Part shown: positions 24,992 through 33,311 of the stretch, one piece after another
Layout of the letters: each line of letters begins with the position of its first letter
Numbering within the stretch: position 1 is the stretch's first letter
Origin: an uncultured Dialister sp.
GTDB taxonomy: Bacteria; Bacillota; Negativicutes; Veillonellales; Dialisteraceae
Reading direction: 5' to 3'
Length of the DNA: 64,000 nucleotides
NCBI GenBank assembly: GCA_934178345.1
Contig: CAKPQG010000002.1
Location: 62,001-126,000, forward strand
Notes under the pieces: model-generated
The model's input: the letters and a program-made list of their open reading frames with translations, nothing else
What the model was told of the DNA's origin: nothing
Database searches by the model: none
Translations under genes and position numbers: made by a program

Positions 24992-25537
24992 GTGGCAAAA
25001 TATCAATTCGATGAGCTGGTCAAGGCAGCCGGATCCGGTGAAGGTATCTATGATCATCTGAAGAAGAAGGAAATCAGTGAGAAAGAAGCCGTTGAGGACA
25101 TCCTGCAGGGGAGCTTCCGCTTCTCCATCACCGATGGCTATCTCGTAGAAAAGGGCGGGCAGTTTGACTATGCGTTTGATTTTGGAAATGGGACCTGCGT
25201 GCGCTATGATTGGCGAAGCGGCGTCCCTGTCAAGAAAGAGGCAGTGCTGCCGCGCGAGGTGAGGGAGAATTTTACGAAGGAGATCGCATTTCTCTATCAG
25301 CTGCCGCAGAAGCAGTTTGTAACCGACACGAAGTCGACGACCATCCAAACGAATGCGTATGAAAGGGAGAAGTATGGGCCCATCAAGCGCCTCACCCGCG
25401 CAGAGCTCAGACTCGGCGATAAATTCTTCCGCTGGGTGCCGGAAGAGGATGAAGATCGGCCATTTAAGGAATTGTATGAAGCATTGTGTACACTCAGGAA
25501 AACGGTCGATGAATCTATTGGAGTGACTGGTGACTAG
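24992..25537 (+). CDS. conserved-looking protein of unknown function
   Basis: I do not recognise this 181-residue soluble protein. It has no signal or membrane segment. The N-terminal ~40 residues are helical and charged (YDHLKKKEISEKEAVEDIL), the middle has beta-like text (GQFDYAFDFGNGTCVRYDW), and it ends in a helical stretch. GTG start at 24992 follows GGAGAGGAG nine bases upstream. The stop codon TAG and the last four codons (VTGD) are made by the adjoining TGACTRG heptamer array, so the native C-terminus may have been replaced. Confidence 0.65.
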   Translation: MAKYQFDELVKAAGSGEGIYDHLKKKEISEKEAVEDILQGSFRFSITDGYLVEKGGQFDYAFDFGNGTCVRYDWRSGVPVKKEAVLPREVRENFTKEIAFLYQLPQKQFVTDTKSTTIQTNAYEREKYGPIKRLTRAELRLGDKFFRWVPEEDEDRPFKELYEALCTLRKTVDESIGVTGD

Positions 25538-25635
25538 TGACTAGTGACTGGTGACTAGTGACTGGTGACTGGTGACTGGTGACTGATGACTAGTGACTAG
25601 TGACTGGTGACTAGTCACTAGCTACCAGTCACTTT
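25524..25635. repeat. TGACTRG heptamer array, long
   Basis: About fifteen near-perfect seven-base units (TGACTGG, TGACTAG), turning at the right end into the reverse complement (TCACTAGCTACCAGTCAC). The array overlaps the last codons and stop of the preceding gene. Confidence 0.9.
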
Positions 25636-25770
25636 ATTCCCTGGACCATCCGCGTAGAATGGTGTACAATAGGGGCGTTGTTTATCGAAACCCTCGTGTT
25701 TCCTGAATCAGCATTTCTCTGACTATCGCTGTGAATGACAGCGCGAGAGCGGTTGATGTTTGAAATGATT

Positions 25771-25830
25771 AGTCACCAGCAACGCCCAATCCCTAATCCC
25801 AAGTCCCAAGTCACTAGTCACTAGTCACTT
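25771..25830. repeat. mixed heptamer array upstream of lepB
   Basis: CCCAATCCCTAATCCCAAGT followed by CACTAGTCACTAGTCACT. It ends within ten bases of the lepB ribosome binding site. Confidence 0.8.
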
Positions 25831-25852
25831 GTATATAAGGAGACATACATTC

Positions 25853-26407
25853 ATGCATGAACTTTTTGACTGGATTTATTCCATCGTCGTGGCGCTTTTC
25901 ATTGCCATGATCATTCATATTTTCCTTTTCGTCCCGACAAAGGTGTCAGGGCAGTCGATGTACCCGACGCTGAATAATGGCGAGTACCTCATCGTATCGA
26001 AGATCAGCCACGTTTTCCGTGAGACGCCCGAGTATGGGGATATCGTCATCATCGACAGCCGCACGCATCGCGAGCGCTCCTGGATGGACGATCTGGAAGA
26101 ACCGATGAAGAACTACATCGCCATCTTTGACCGCTCGAGCCGTGAGCACAATGTCTGGGTGAAGCGCGTCATCGGCAAGGGCGGTGACACGCTGGCATTT
26201 AAGGAAGGCCATGTATGGCGCAATGGCGAGAAGCTGGATGAACCATACATCAATGAACCGATGGAATTCTCCATGGACGGCTCCTATACAGTGCCGGAGG
26301 GTACGGTCTTCGTCATGGGAGACAACCGGAACCACAGCTCGGACAGCCGCTTCATCGGACCCGTGCCCGTGGATCATGTCCTCGGTAAAGTGGCGATTCA
26401 GTTTTGA
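25853..26407 (+). CDS. lepB: signal peptidase I
   Basis: Signal peptidase I cleaves signal peptides of exported proteins at the outer face of the inner membrane. The 184-residue form is the short Firmicute type with one N-terminal membrane segment (about 8-27). Catalytic Ser35 lies in SGQSMYPT and the general-base Lys104 in VKRVIGKGGD; the C-terminal box GDNRNHSSDSR is intact. AAGGAG ten bases before ATG 25853 sets the start; the open frame runs eight codons further up to a TTG without an RBS. Confidence 0.96.
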   Translation: MHELFDWIYSIVVALFIAMIIHIFLFVPTKVSGQSMYPTLNNGEYLIVSKISHVFRETPEYGDIVIIDSRTHRERSWMDDLEEPMKNYIAIFDRSSREHNVWVKRVIGKGGDTLAFKEGHVWRNGEKLDEPYINEPMEFSMDGSYTVPEGTVFVMGDNRNHSSDSRFIGPVPVDHVLGKVAIQF

Positions 26408-26421
26408 TCGGTATTCTTTGG

Positions 26422-26452
26422 AAACCGCTCTCTGCAAAGAGGGCGGTTTTAT
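26422..26452 (+). terminator. intrinsic terminator after lepB
   Basis: AAACCGCTCTC-TGCAAA-GAGGGCGGTTT followed by TAT. The T run is short but the stem is strong. Confidence 0.75.
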
Positions 26453-26489
26453 CGTGGGGAGAGTGCGCAGCCTCTATGATTCCAGTTAC

Positions 26490-26657
26490 CTTAAGGAAAC
26501 GCTGATTCAATCGCAGAGTCAGATTCTACAAGAATTTTTATACATAGCTTCGTCATAACCTTCCTTAAATAGCTCGCTATTCGCGTCAGGTTATTCCTTG
26601 CTATGCGTAAAAATCCAAGAGTAAAATCTGACAACGATTTAATCAGTGTTTCCCTAG
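26490..26657 (-). mobile_element. fold-back (MITE-like) element, full length
   Basis: TTAAGGAAACGCTGATTCAA to TTTAATCAGTGTTTCCCTAG, ~167 bp, same orientation as the 22.7 kb copy. Confidence 0.8.
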
Positions 26658-26738
26658 CGGGTATAGGGAGATACATGGGAAGGAGGTTCCGCACGGTAAA
26701 GAGGGAGTCGAAGGATCTATTTCGTGAAACGTGTTTCC

Positions 26739-26830
26739 AAATCTCACTGAATGAAAACATGAAATCTGTATGAATGAAAACTCGAAATCTTACGGAATGG
26801 AAATTCAAAATCTCACTGAATGAGCGTTGG
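26739..26830. repeat. four tandem 23-bp direct repeats
   Basis: Units start at 26739, 26762, 26785 and 26808, each beginning AAATCT and containing GAATGAAAA or a close variant (for example AAATCTCACTGAATGAAAAC). They end about 30 bases before the promoter of the YhcH-type gene, so they could be regulator-binding sites spaced by about two helical turns. Confidence 0.75.
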
Positions 26831-26860
26831 AAACATCGATTTTATCAAGAAAAATGACTG

Positions 26861-26890
26861 TTGGCATATGAAAGAAGAAAAGAGTAAAAT
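26861..26890 (+). promoter_or_regulatory. promoter of the YhcH-type gene
   Basis: TTGGCA, 18 bases, TAAAAT, about 115 bases before the start codon. Confidence 0.55.
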
Positions 26891-27004
26891 ATATGCTATA
26901 GGGGCGGAAAAAGAAAAGAAAAAGTGCATGTTTTCTGAACGCGAGATACGCATGTAGTGAGCCGCTCACAGCGAACATTAACAAATAAGAAAAGGAGAAA
27001 CACT

Positions 27005-27484
27005 ATGATTACCGGAGATATCAAACATTTAGAAAACTACAAAAAACAGCTGCCGACATTCATCTACGAGTGCTTGAAAGAAGTCGCTTCTTTCGATTTC
27101 GCTGCTATATCGGACGGAAAGTACAAAATCAATGGCTGCGATATGGGCGTGGAGTCGCCTGTGACAGAGCCGGCGGCGGACAGAAAGCTTGAAGGTCACA
27201 AGAAAATGATCGACATCCAGTACGAAGTGGAAGGGAAAGAAGAATGGCTCGGCGTGGAGACGATTTTCGAAGCGGGAGAGTGCATCGAGAGCCATCCGGA
27301 GCGTGACCTCTATTTCTATAAGTCTTCGCCCAAAGGCGAGTCGAAGGTGTACTTCGAGACAGGCCGTTTCGCGGTCTTCTTCCCAGAAGACCTTCATCGC
27401 CCGCTCTGCCAGGGGGAAAGCGGCAGCTGCCAGCTCCGCAAGGCCGTCGTGAAGGTGCCGGTGGAGTTGGTGACTGGTGACTAG
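27005..27484 (+). CDS. YhcH/YjgK/YiaL-family protein
   Basis: This 159-residue protein of the YhcH/EbgC/TabA family is a small cupin-like beta sandwich linked in other bacteria to sialic acid use, beta-galactosidase (EbgC) or biofilm control (TabA); the reaction is not settled. Signatures: DGKYKINGCDMGV near 38-50, the EGHKKMIDIQYEVEG block near 62-77 (metal-site region), and GRFAVFFPEDLHRPLC near 120-135 with the conserved DxHxP. AAAGGAG lies upstream of ATG 27005. The stop codon and last residues VTGD come from a TGACTRG array, as in the gene at 24992. No sialic-acid genes are nearby. Confidence 0.88.
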   Translation: MITGDIKHLENYKKQLPTFIYECLKEVASFDFAAISDGKYKINGCDMGVESPVTEPAADRKLEGHKKMIDIQYEVEGKEEWLGVETIFEAGECIESHPERDLYFYKSSPKGESKVYFETGRFAVFFPEDLHRPLCQGESGSCQLRKAVVKVPVELVTGD

Positions 27485-27513
27485 TGACTAGCGACTAGTG
27501 ACTGGTGACTGGT
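27471..27513. repeat. TGACTRG heptamer array at a gene end
   Basis: GTGACTGGTGACTAGTGACT followed by AGCGACTAGTGACTGGTGAC. It contains the stop codon of the YhcH-type gene. Confidence 0.85.
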
Positions 27514-27554
27514 ATTGCGTTTCGTGCTTACGTGGTATATGTGAGACTCTTGTA

Positions 27555-27730
27555 TTCCTTAGAGCGTCATCCCGGCCGAAGTGGAGGGATCTTTCTTGAA
27601 GTCTGGTACATCGTGAAGTGGGGAATGGCTGCAAAGTGGAGCACCAGGCGTACCCTCCGCATGGCGCATGAGTATAGATACGGATGGCAAGAAAGATTTC
27701 TCGACTACGCTCGAAATGACGATAGGGGAA
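27555..27730. repeat. GTCATCCCGAGCG-type inverted repeat pair
   Basis: GCGTCATCCCGGCCGAAGTG near 27564 and AGATTTCTCGACTACGCTCG plus AAATGACG near 27692 are the two ends of a repeat also seen at 14461-14770 and 43146-43295. The segment between is unrelated and has no convincing gene. Confidence 0.55.
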
Positions 27731-27754
27731 TAGCGTAACCTTTCAATCCCCTTC

Positions 27755-27786
27755 TTGACTTACAGTCAACTTTTTGCTATTATAAT
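27755..27786 (+). promoter_or_regulatory. RND operon promoter with inverted repeat over -35
   Basis: TTGACTTACAGTCAA (27755-27769) is a perfect 6-bp inverted repeat whose left arm is the -35. A -10 follows as TATTAT (17-base spacer) or TATAAT (20-base spacer). The repeat is a good place for a repressor; no regulator gene is adjacent. Confidence 0.55.
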
Positions 27787-27854
27787 CTATATTCGATTAC
27801 TAGCGATTTCTACAGTATCGCACGATGAAGGCGATATGTGTAAGGGGGCAGAGT

Positions 27855-29039
27855 ATGAAGTATAAAAAGTTTTTAGCAGCTGCCATGGCGGCAGGCTTTT
27901 TGCTTTCTGCCGGCATGATGACCGGCGGATGCGGGTCAGCCAAACAGCAGCAGGGGCAGCAGCAGGCGATGAAGGTCACGACTTTCAAACCGTTCAAGTC
28001 GGACACGCCGATCCAGAGAGAGTATGCCGGCTCCATCATGGCCTTGCAGGAAGTGCCGGTTCGCTCGAAAGTATCCGGTACAGTCATGGAAAAATACGTC
28101 AAGGGCGGTGACCATGTCACAGAAGGGCAGCCGCTCTTCCGCCTCGATACACGCACCTATTCCTCCTCTCTGGCTGCGGCACAGGCGCAGGTGGCGCAGG
28201 CTTCGGCTACGTATGAAAATGCGAAGCGCGATCTGGCTCGCTATGAGCAGCTGATTGCGACGGGGGCGATTTCCCGTCAGGCCTATGATGCACAGAAGGC
28301 AGCGACAGAGTCCTATCAGGCCGTCGTCGAAGCAGCCCAGTCGCAGGCAGCGATCGCATCGGATAATCTTTCCGATACCATCGTGACAGCGCCCTTCACA
28401 GGGACTCTCTCCATGGATGATGTGAATATCGGTACTTTCGCTTCGGCAGGACAGACGCCGCTCGTCACGATTTCCTCGGCAGATCCGCTGTATGTCCAGT
28501 TTGATATGTCAGAAAGCGAATACCTCTCGCTCACCAAGAATAAGAGCGGCACAGAGACGCTCGGGGATGCCCTGAAGTTGCGCCTTGCCGATGGCTCCAT
28601 CTATCAGGAAACGGGCAAGATCGTCCAGATCAATCCGGGGCTGACCGGCGGGCAGCTGACAATGAAGGCAGCTTATGCAAATCCGGATAACCTGCTCGTC
28701 CCGGGCATGTATGCGACCGTTGTTTCTGATGCAGAAATCGCCAAGGGCAGCATTCTGGTACCGACCAAGGCACTGGTACAGCTCCTGAACCGCGATATGC
28801 TCGATGTCGTCGTCGATGGCAAGGTCCAGCAGAAGGCGGTCAAGCTCGGCGCGACCTATGGCATCTATACCATCATCGAAAGTGGCATCGATGAAAATGA
28901 TGAGATCATCGTCGAAGGCCAGAACAAAGTCCGTGTCGGACAGGCAGTCGCTCCGGAAGAAACCACGCGCGAGGCTTTGGAACAGGCGGCGATCAAGGCC
29001 GTTTCTGTGCAGCATGGCACGGCAGATGCTAAGAAATAA
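27855..29039 (+). CDS. RND efflux periplasmic adaptor lipoprotein (AcrA/MexA-like)
   Basis: This membrane-fusion protein links an inner-membrane RND pump to an outer-membrane channel. It has 394 residues, with a lipoprotein signal ending MMTGGC (Cys26). The lipoyl half-motifs VPVRSKVSGTVMEKYVKGGD near 64-83 and SDTIVTAPFTGTLSMDDVNI near 172-191 flank a helical hairpin with Ala/Gln-rich repeats. The beta-barrel and membrane-proximal parts follow (LLVPGMYATVV, ILVPTKALVQL). ATG 27855 has GGGGG upstream; an upstream ATG at 27825 would delay the signal. The pump gene follows after 11 bases. No outer-membrane channel gene is in the operon. Confidence 0.93.
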   Translation: MKYKKFLAAAMAAGFLLSAGMMTGGCGSAKQQQGQQQAMKVTTFKPFKSDTPIQREYAGSIMALQEVPVRSKVSGTVMEKYVKGGDHVTEGQPLFRLDTRTYSSSLAAAQAQVAQASATYENAKRDLARYEQLIATGAISRQAYDAQKAATESYQAVVEAAQSQAAIASDNLSDTIVTAPFTGTLSMDDVNIGTFASAGQTPLVTISSADPLYVQFDMSESEYLSLTKNKSGTETLGDALKLRLADGSIYQETGKIVQINPGLTGGQLTMKAAYANPDNLLVPGMYATVVSDAEIAKGSILVPTKALVQLLNRDMLDVVVDGKVQQKAVKLGATYGIYTIIESGIDENDEIIVEGQNKVRVGQAVAPEETTREALEQAAIKAVSVQHGTADAKK

Positions 29040-29050
29040 GGGGAGGAGCT

Positions 29051-32000
29051 ATGGCAAATTTCTTTATTAAACGCCCTATCTTTGCTATCGTCGTGGCTCT
29101 TGTCATCACGATCGCCGGGGCACTCTGTATTTTCTCACTGCCGATCGACCGCTATCCGAAGATCACACCGCCGCAGGTCTCTGTCCATGCGACCTATCCG
29201 GGCGCTGACTCTGAAGTCGTAGCGCAGACGGTGGCCGAGGTCATAGAAAAGAATGTCGTCGGTGCTGAAGGCTTCGATAATATGTCTTCGACATCGAACT
29301 CGAATGGTTCCTATTCACTTTCCGTCCAGTTCCTGACGGGGACGGACTCGGATATGGCGACCATCCGTGTGCAGAATGGCGTCACGGCTGCGGATGCCGG
29401 GCTTCCTGATACGGTCCGCTCCATCGGGGTCACCACGAAGAAATCTTCGGGGGATATGGCACTCGTCGTCGGCCTGCTCTCGCCGAATGGCACGTATGAT
29501 GATGTCTTCCTGAAGAACTATTTCTCCATGAACTATCTGGACGAGCTGAAATCCATCAAGGGCGTCGGCAACGTACAGGAATTCGGCTCTGACTTCGCGA
29601 TGCGTATCTGGATGGATCCGACGAAGATGTCGCAGAATAAAATCACTGCGAGCGAGGTCATTGCTGCCGTTTCTGCGCAGAACAAGCAGATCGCGGCTGG
29701 TAATATTTCCAGTGCGCCGGTCGATCAGAATGCTTCCTTCCAGTACATCATCACGGCGAAGGGTCGTCTCGTGACGGAAAAGGAATTCGGAGATATCGTC
29801 CTTCGCACCAATGATGACGGCTCCATGCTCCGCCTGAAGGATGTGGCCCGTATCGAGCTCGGCGCAAAGGACTACAGCTTCATTTCCCGTGCGGCGGGAC
29901 AGGAGTCGGCGATTCTCGCCTTCTCTCTGACCGATGATGCGAATGCGCTGGAAACGCTGGGTGCGATCAAGGAAAAACTCAAAGAAGATGCGAAGAGCTT
30001 CCCGGATGATATGACCTATGTCATCTGCGCGGATAACACGGACTTCATCTATGCCTCCATCAAGGAAGTCATGCATACCTTCGTCGAAGCGCTCCTCATC
30101 GTAGCACTGATCGTGTACATTTTCCTGCAGAACTGGAGATCTACGCTCATCCCGATGATCGCGGTCCCGGTATCGCTCTTGGGTACGTTTGCCTCCTTCC
30201 TGCTTCTCGGATTTACCATCAATACCCTGACGCTTTTCGCGATGGTTCTGGCCATCGGGCTGGTCGTCGATGACGCGATCGTCGTCATCGAAGCCGTCGA
30301 GTATGAAATGCGCTACAACAACCTTGGCCCGAAAGAAGCGACTGTCGCTGCGATGCAGAAGGTACAGAGCCCGGTTATCGGCGTCGCGGTCGTGCTGGCT
30401 GCGGTTTTCGTACCGGTCGCTTTCCTTGGCGGGATCATGGGTATCCTGTACAAACAGTTTGCTCTCACCATCGCTGTCTCTGTCCTGATTTCTGCTTTCG
30501 TCGCGCTGTCTCTGACTCCGGCTCTCTGCGCCGGCCTCTTGAAGCCGCCGAAGAAGCAGAATAAGAAAAACTTCCTCGATCGATTCTGGGATACCTTCAA
30601 TGACGGTTTCGACCGTATGGTAGAAATCTATGGGGCGATCCTGCAGAAGATGGGACATGCGATCGCTGCCCCGATCATCGTCCTTGTCGTCATCACGGTC
30701 GCAGCCTTCGGTATTTTCTTCAAGCTGCCGACGGCATTCCTTCCGCAGGAAGATAACGGCTTCTTCATCGCGGCGTTCTCTCTGCCCGAAGGCTCTGTCA
30801 ATGTCAGAACGAATGCAGCGATCACCGATTATCTGGACTACATGGGAAAGGATCCGGCGGTCGAACAGTCGCAGGGCGTCACCGGCTTTGATATTTTGTC
30901 CGGCGGCCAGAAACCAAATGCAGGCCTTTCCTTCATCAAACTGAAACCGTGGGATGAACGTAAAGCGCCAAACGAACAGATCAATGCCATCATGGGCAAA
31001 GCCATGGCGTATGGGGCGACCCATCCGAATGTATCTCTGATGGCGCTGAATCCGCCTCCGATTCCGGGGCTGGGTTCCTCCGGCGGCTTCAGCCTTTACA
31101 TCATGAACAAGAGCGGCGCATCGGATGAAGAATTCCAGCGCGTCGTCGGAGAATTCCTCGGCGCGGCAAACCAGCGTCCGGAAATCCAGATGGCCTACAC
31201 CACTTTCCGAAGCGATACCCCATCGTATAATTATGATATCGACCGAGAAAAAGCACAGCGAAATGGTGTGGCTGTCGGTGATATCTTCACCGCCCTTCAG
31301 GCCTACTATGGCTCTGTCCAGATCAATGACTTCACCATTTATGGACGTAACTTCAAGGTCGTTGCGCAGGCGGATACCCAGTACCGCACGAACCCGGGGG
31401 ATAACAAGTTCCTGACGGTCCGCGACAACAAGGGCAATATGGTGCCGATTTCCACCTTCATCACTCCGAAGAAATCCAATGCGGTCTCTGTCATCACGCG
31501 TTACGACAATTTCCCGGCGGTCAAGGTCGGCGGGCAGCAGAAGGACGGGTATTCCTCCGGGCAGGCGCTTGATGCGCTCGAAGAAACTGCCAATCAGGTC
31601 CTTCCGAATGGGTATGGTTTCGAATTCGTCGAATCCTCCGCACAGGAACGTGAAGCGAGCGGCAAGACCGTATATGCCCTCTCGCTCGGCATGCTCTTCG
31701 TATTCCTGTCTCTGGCAGCTCTCTACGAAAGCTGGAAGGTGCCATTCACGGTCATCTTCGGGATCCCGACCGGCTTCTTTGGTGCGAGCCTTGCCGCCCT
31801 GGCATTCAATGTATATAACGACATTTACTTCCAGATCGGTCTTTTAACCATCATCGGGCTGGCCGCGAAGAACGCCATCCTGATCGTCGAGTATGCGAAA
31901 GTCCGTACCGATCATGGGATGGAAGCGCTTCAGGCGGCTGTCGAAGCATCGAAGATCCGTCTTCGCCCGATCTTGATGACGTCTCTCGCTTTCATCGTCG

Positions 32001-32185
32001 GTAACATCCCGCTGGCTCTCTCGACCGGTGCAGGTGCAAATTCCCGCTCTGAAATGGGGATTGCCGTTGTATTCGGTGTGCTTTCCGCCACCATTTTCCA
32101 GATCTTCATCGTTCCGATGCTCTTCGTTGTGATTGAACACATTCATGGGTTCAAGAGAACGAAAAAAGTCGTCACGGAAGACTGA
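29051..32185 (+). CDS. RND multidrug efflux pump (AcrB/MexB-like, HAE1)
   Basis: This 1044-residue inner-membrane proton-driven exporter works as a trimer with the adaptor upstream. It opens NFFIKRPIFAIVVALVITIA as in HAE1 pumps, has two sets of six membrane segments split by large periplasmic loops, and carries the proton-relay Asp pair in GLVVDDAIVVIEAVEYEM (TM4, about 405-422). The second half repeats the plan, with GLAAKNAILIVEYAK in TM10 (relay Lys). The porter-domain text PAVKVGGQ and the C-terminal PMLFVVIEHIHGF are family-typical. Substrates cannot be told from sequence; hydrophobic drugs or bile acids are usual. A terminator follows at once. Confidence 0.96.
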   Translation: MANFFIKRPIFAIVVALVITIAGALCIFSLPIDRYPKITPPQVSVHATYPGADSEVVAQTVAEVIEKNVVGAEGFDNMSSTSNSNGSYSLSVQFLTGTDSDMATIRVQNGVTAADAGLPDTVRSIGVTTKKSSGDMALVVGLLSPNGTYDDVFLKNYFSMNYLDELKSIKGVGNVQEFGSDFAMRIWMDPTKMSQNKITASEVIAAVSAQNKQIAAGNISSAPVDQNASFQYIITAKGRLVTEKEFGDIVLRTNDDGSMLRLKDVARIELGAKDYSFISRAAGQESAILAFSLTDDANALETLGAIKEKLKEDAKSFPDDMTYVICADNTDFIYASIKEVMHTFVEALLIVALIVYIFLQNWRSTLIPMIAVPVSLLGTFASFLLLGFTINTLTLFAMVLAIGLVVDDAIVVIEAVEYEMRYNNLGPKEATVAAMQKVQSPVIGVAVVLAAVFVPVAFLGGIMGILYKQFALTIAVSVLISAFVALSLTPALCAGLLKPPKKQNKKNFLDRFWDTFNDGFDRMVEIYGAILQKMGHAIAAPIIVLVVITVAAFGIFFKLPTAFLPQEDNGFFIAAFSLPEGSVNVRTNAAITDYLDYMGKDPAVEQSQGVTGFDILSGGQKPNAGLSFIKLKPWDERKAPNEQINAIMGKAMAYGATHPNVSLMALNPPPIPGLGSSGGFSLYIMNKSGASDEEFQRVVGEFLGAANQRPEIQMAYTTFRSDTPSYNYDIDREKAQRNGVAVGDIFTALQAYYGSVQINDFTIYGRNFKVVAQADTQYRTNPGDNKFLTVRDNKGNMVPISTFITPKKSNAVSVITRYDNFPAVKVGGQQKDGYSSGQALDALEETANQVLPNGYGFEFVESSAQEREASGKTVYALSLGMLFVFLSLAALYESWKVPFTVIFGIPTGFFGASLAALAFNVYNDIYFQIGLLTIIGLAAKNAILIVEYAKVRTDHGMEALQAAVEASKIRLRPILMTSLAFIVGNIPLALSTGAGANSRSEMGIAVVFGVLSATIFQIFIVPMLFVVIEHIHGFKRTKKVVTED

Positions 32186-32197
32186 TATGTCGTAAAT

Positions 32198-32237
32198 GAA
32201 AAAGAGCCTCGAGCCTTGTGCTCGCGGCTCTTTTCTT
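32198..32237 (+). terminator. intrinsic terminator after the RND operon
   Basis: AAAAGAGCCTCGAGC-CTTGT-GCTCGCGGCTCTTTTC, one mismatch in a 15-bp stem. Confidence 0.85.
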
Positions 32238-32241
32238 GTGG

Positions 32242-32272
32242 AAGTGACTAGTGGCTAGTGACTGGTGACTGA
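32242..32272. repeat. short TGACTRG heptamer array
   Basis: AGTGACTAGTGGCTAGTGAC then TGGTGACTGA. Four to five units. Confidence 0.7.
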
Positions 32273-32295
32273 AATGTCAGCTCATGGCATGGCTA

Positions 32296-32462
32296 CTAGG
32301 GAAACACTGATTAAATCCTTGTCAGATTTTACTCTTGAAATTTTATACATGGCGAGGAATAACCTGACGCGAATAGCGAGCTATTTAAGGAAGGTTATGA
32401 CGAAGCCATGCATAAAATTTCTTGTGGAATCTGATTCTGCGATTTAATCAGCGTTTCCCTAG
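32296..32462 (+). mobile_element. fold-back (MITE-like) element, full length
   Basis: CTAGGGAAACACTGATTAAA to TTTAATCAGCGTTTCCCTAG, ~167 bp, with the internal centre CTGACGCGAATAGCGAGCTA. This copy is close to a consensus of the family. Confidence 0.8.
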
Positions 32463-32559
32463 CTATTCTCTGCGGCGCTTAGATCCTTCGACTCAGTTCT
32501 CATATTTCAGATAATCCATTTTCTAATATACGACGTTTTTCTCCGCTCAGGATGACGAA

Positions 32560-32640
32560 ATGCGCCGCACCAACCCCTTTAAACCCTCTGAACCTGTTGA
32601 ACCTGCTGAATCCGTTGCACCTTTCGAATATGTTGCGCAT
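32560..32640. repeat. GC hairpin arm plus nonamer GAACC array
   Basis: ATGCGCCGCACCAACCCC followed by nine-base units such as TCTGAACCT, GTTGAACCT, GCTGAATCC. Confidence 0.6.
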
Positions 32641-32702
32641 TTTCACGAAGCGCGCTCCTTGTGCTATACTAAGAATGAATCAACATGAAAGGCGGTGCTC
32701 TC

Positions 32703-33296
32703 ATGCTTTGGGACAGAAAATCGATCCACACCATCCATTGCTTCGGTGACAGTTTGACGGCGGGCTACGGGGTGCTTCCCAGCGAGGGCTGGGTGGAAGT
32801 GCTCGCGAAGCGGCATCCGAAGATGGGCTGGTACAACGATGGCCAGTGCGGCGCGCTCACCGAGGACATCCTGGACGCGCTTGAAGGCACGGCGGCTCTT
32901 GCCGGGCCCAAGGAAGGCTTCTTCTTCATGGGTGGTACGAATGACATCCTCTGTGGTTTCCGCCTTGCTGTGGTGGAAGCTGAGGTGAAGGGGCGGCTGG
33001 CACGGCTTTCAGAAAAAGTCCCGCTTGCGATCGGTATCCCGCCGCTTGCGACGAAGGAGAGCATCTGGACGGGCTGGCAGAGCGAAGCGGTGTATGAGAG
33101 AAATCAGGCGGATCTTGCGGCGTATGGGGATTTCTTAAAAAAGCTCGCAAATGACATCGGCGCGCTCGCCATCGATTTTTCGAAAGCCTTCCCGCTGGAG
33201 GATGGCTGGTACTATGACGGCCTCCATCCGAATGGGAAGGGGTATGAGCGCTTCGCGGAACTGGCAGAGAAAGCTTGGAGTATCAAGCAGAGGTAG
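32703..33296 (+). CDS. SGNH/GDSL-family esterase or lipase
   Basis: This 197-residue soluble hydrolase has the four SGNH blocks: CFGDSLTAGYG (Ser17 as nucleophile), the Gly in the second block around YNDGQCGALTEDI, FFMGGTNDILCG (Asn of block III), and DGLHPNGKGY (Asp and His of block V near 180). No signal peptide, so probably cytoplasmic. Substrate unknown; relatives act as acyl-esterases or thioesterases. ATG 32703 follows AGGCGG. It is followed after 15 bases by rfaE2, suggesting one transcript. Confidence 0.85.
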   Translation: MLWDRKSIHTIHCFGDSLTAGYGVLPSEGWVEVLAKRHPKMGWYNDGQCGALTEDILDALEGTAALAGPKEGFFFMGGTNDILCGFRLAVVEAEVKGRLARLSEKVPLAIGIPPLATKESIWTGWQSEAVYERNQADLAAYGDFLKKLANDIGALAIDFSKAFPLEDGWYYDGLHPNGKGYERFAELAEKAWSIKQR

Positions 33297-33311
33297 AAAG
33301 GAAAAGATAGG

